Of a DNA stretch of 6,458 nucleotides, positions 5,717 through 6,458 are shown in pieces. A program made the position numbers and the translations under genes. The number at the start of each line of letters is the position of its first letter. Positions within the stretch are counted from its first letter, which is position 1. Source of the DNA: Deltaproteobacteria bacterium (GTDB taxonomy: Bacteria > Desulfobacterota > Dissulfuribacteria > Dissulfuribacterales > QOAL01); the NCBI GenBank assembly GCA_026996955.1, contig JALWJV010000088.1, forward strand, positions 1 through 6,458, read 5' to 3'. Under the pieces are notes generated by a model that did no database searches, had not been told where the DNA came from, and was given only the letters and a program-made list of their open reading frames with translations.

Positions 5717-6458
5717 AACAGGAAATAATACAGCAGTCCAGATATCACCACCGTCACCACCCGAAGGGCCTGGCCTGCCAACAGGAGCTGAATACCAATT
5801 CTGGGCTGATAAATGCCAAGATACCGGGGAAGCTGATGACGGAGCGCCCTGACAGGTGTTGCAATAATATTCCCAAGGAGAAGGGCGGTAACCGTCTGCT
5901 TTATGGTGAGCACTCCGGCGCTGAGCATTGCCCCGGCCGCTGCAGCCCCTGCGGTAAATTCAGCCACAATACTGAACACCACCACGGAAATGCCCTCAAC
6001 CGGCATGCTCCTGCTGGTTACGAGGTGCGCCGTTTCCTGCTGAAGCCAATGGAAGAACCCTGACTGCTGGAGCAGCACCACCAGGATGTAAATTGGAACG
6101 GTGTAACATAGGATGTTTAATAGCCGTTTTTTAATGTACTTCTCAGCAAGTCGCCTTACCTTTTGCAGCTTTTCCTCTCTGGTGCCCTCTGCCCTACGGG
6201 GCTCGTCCTGCTTTGTGGCATGGTGTTTACCAAGAAGCAATCTCCCAAGAACTATCACAACCACTGTTCTCAGCACCGCAGCAAAAAATGTTATGCCTAA
6301 ATAGATTGCACCTGCGCTACCCACCAGGGGAACAATCACGGCAAAGGTTACAGGCAGGTGAAGCACATAGGATGGAAGCCCCACATTGAGCAGGGTTGCA
6401 AGAAACATCTCTCGCCTGCTTATCCTGTGATCCCTGTACGCATTCCACAGCATGGTGT
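5713..6458 (-). CDS. Nucleoside-recognition (Gate) domain membrane protein, N-terminus outside window
   Basis: At least 246 residues; the frame stays open to the window edge. The ATG at 6453 is probably internal, because it lacks a visible ribosome binding site and the protein begins there inside a family-like segment (LWNAYRDHRISRREM). It is a multi-pass inner-membrane protein. Hydrophobic segments lie roughly at 28-74 (two spans), 111-129, 154-180, 182-200 and 219-246. A highly charged loop at 75-110 includes KLQKVRRLAEKYIKKR. NIIATPVRALRHQLPRYLG (195-213) followed by GIYQPRIG is typical of nucleoside-recognition-domain proteins seen in methanogens and deltaproteobacteria. The transported solute is not known for this subgroup, and the nucleoside label is a historical family name. 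It is probably not part of the downstream operon, since a promoter candidate begins at its stop codon. Gene order alone suggests no link to TonB-dependent uptake. Confidence 0.75.
   Translation of the reverse strand, partial: TMLWNAYRDHRISRREMFLATLLNVGLPSYVLHLPVTFAVIVPLVGSAGAIYLGITFFAAVLRTVVVIVLGRLLLGKHHATKQDEPRRAEGTREEKLQKVRRLAEKYIKKRLLNILCYTVPIYILVVLLQQSGFFHWLQQETAHLVTSRSMPVEGISVVVFSIVAEFTAGAAAAGAMLSAGVLTIKQTVTALLLGNIIATPVRALRHQLPRYLGIYQPRIGIQLLLAGQALRVVTVVISGLLYYFLF

Noticed and set aside
5710..6063. Open frame of 117 codons on the plus strand
   Set aside because: It is antisense to the membrane-protein gene, with a mixed, motif-free composition. The minus frame is consistently hydrophobic with family-like segments.
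1..6458. CRISPR arrays, insertion sequences, tRNA or rRNA genes, long repeats
   Set aside because: No regularly spaced repeats, transposase motifs or terminal inverted repeats were seen, and no sequence resembling tRNA or rRNA genes.

Overview
The window carries five protein genes, all on the minus strand, so transcription runs from high to low coordinates. The TonB-dependent outer-membrane receptor and three proteins with export signals or membrane spans point to a diderm (Gram-negative) bacterium. Base composition looks balanced, with no obvious compositional break. The YdjY-domain and squalene/prenyltransferase-repeat proteins recall Planctomycetota and Desulfobacterota/deltaproteobacteria, but the phylum is inference only; nothing in the window (no rRNA or other marker) fixes it.

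Layout in the direction of transcription: (1) a multi-pass membrane protein of the nucleoside-recognition/Gate type, cut by the right edge of the window (6458 to 5713). (2) A 137-base gap with a promoter candidate whose -35 overlaps the stop codon of gene 1, followed by a leader holding a hairpin and a U-tract. (3) A secreted YdjY-domain protein (5575 to 4841). (4) A secreted alpha/alpha-toroid protein of the squalene/prenyltransferase-repeat type (4829 to 3615), starting 11 bases after the previous stop. (5) A TonB-dependent receptor (3552 to 1411), 62 bases further on. (6) A 103-base gap with a weak hairpin. (7) A sugar-phosphate cyclase of the 3-dehydroquinate-synthase superfamily whose motifs fit EboD better than AroB (1307 to 114). 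The last 113 bases hold a weak terminator-like hairpin and no gene.

YdjY protein, toroid protein and receptor look like one operon encoding an envelope module: an outer-membrane receptor made together with two exported proteins of unknown biochemical function. No TonB, ExbB or ExbD gene is in the window, so energy must come from elsewhere. The EboD-like gene follows in the same direction and may be read through from the receptor or expressed separately. The rest of the ebo cluster (eboA, B, C, E, F) is not visible. The most interesting points are the secreted toroid/YdjY/receptor set, which has no assigned function, and the EboD-like cyclase sitting next to a TonB receptor instead of ebo genes. 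Three of the four complete genes appear to start at GTG or TTG.
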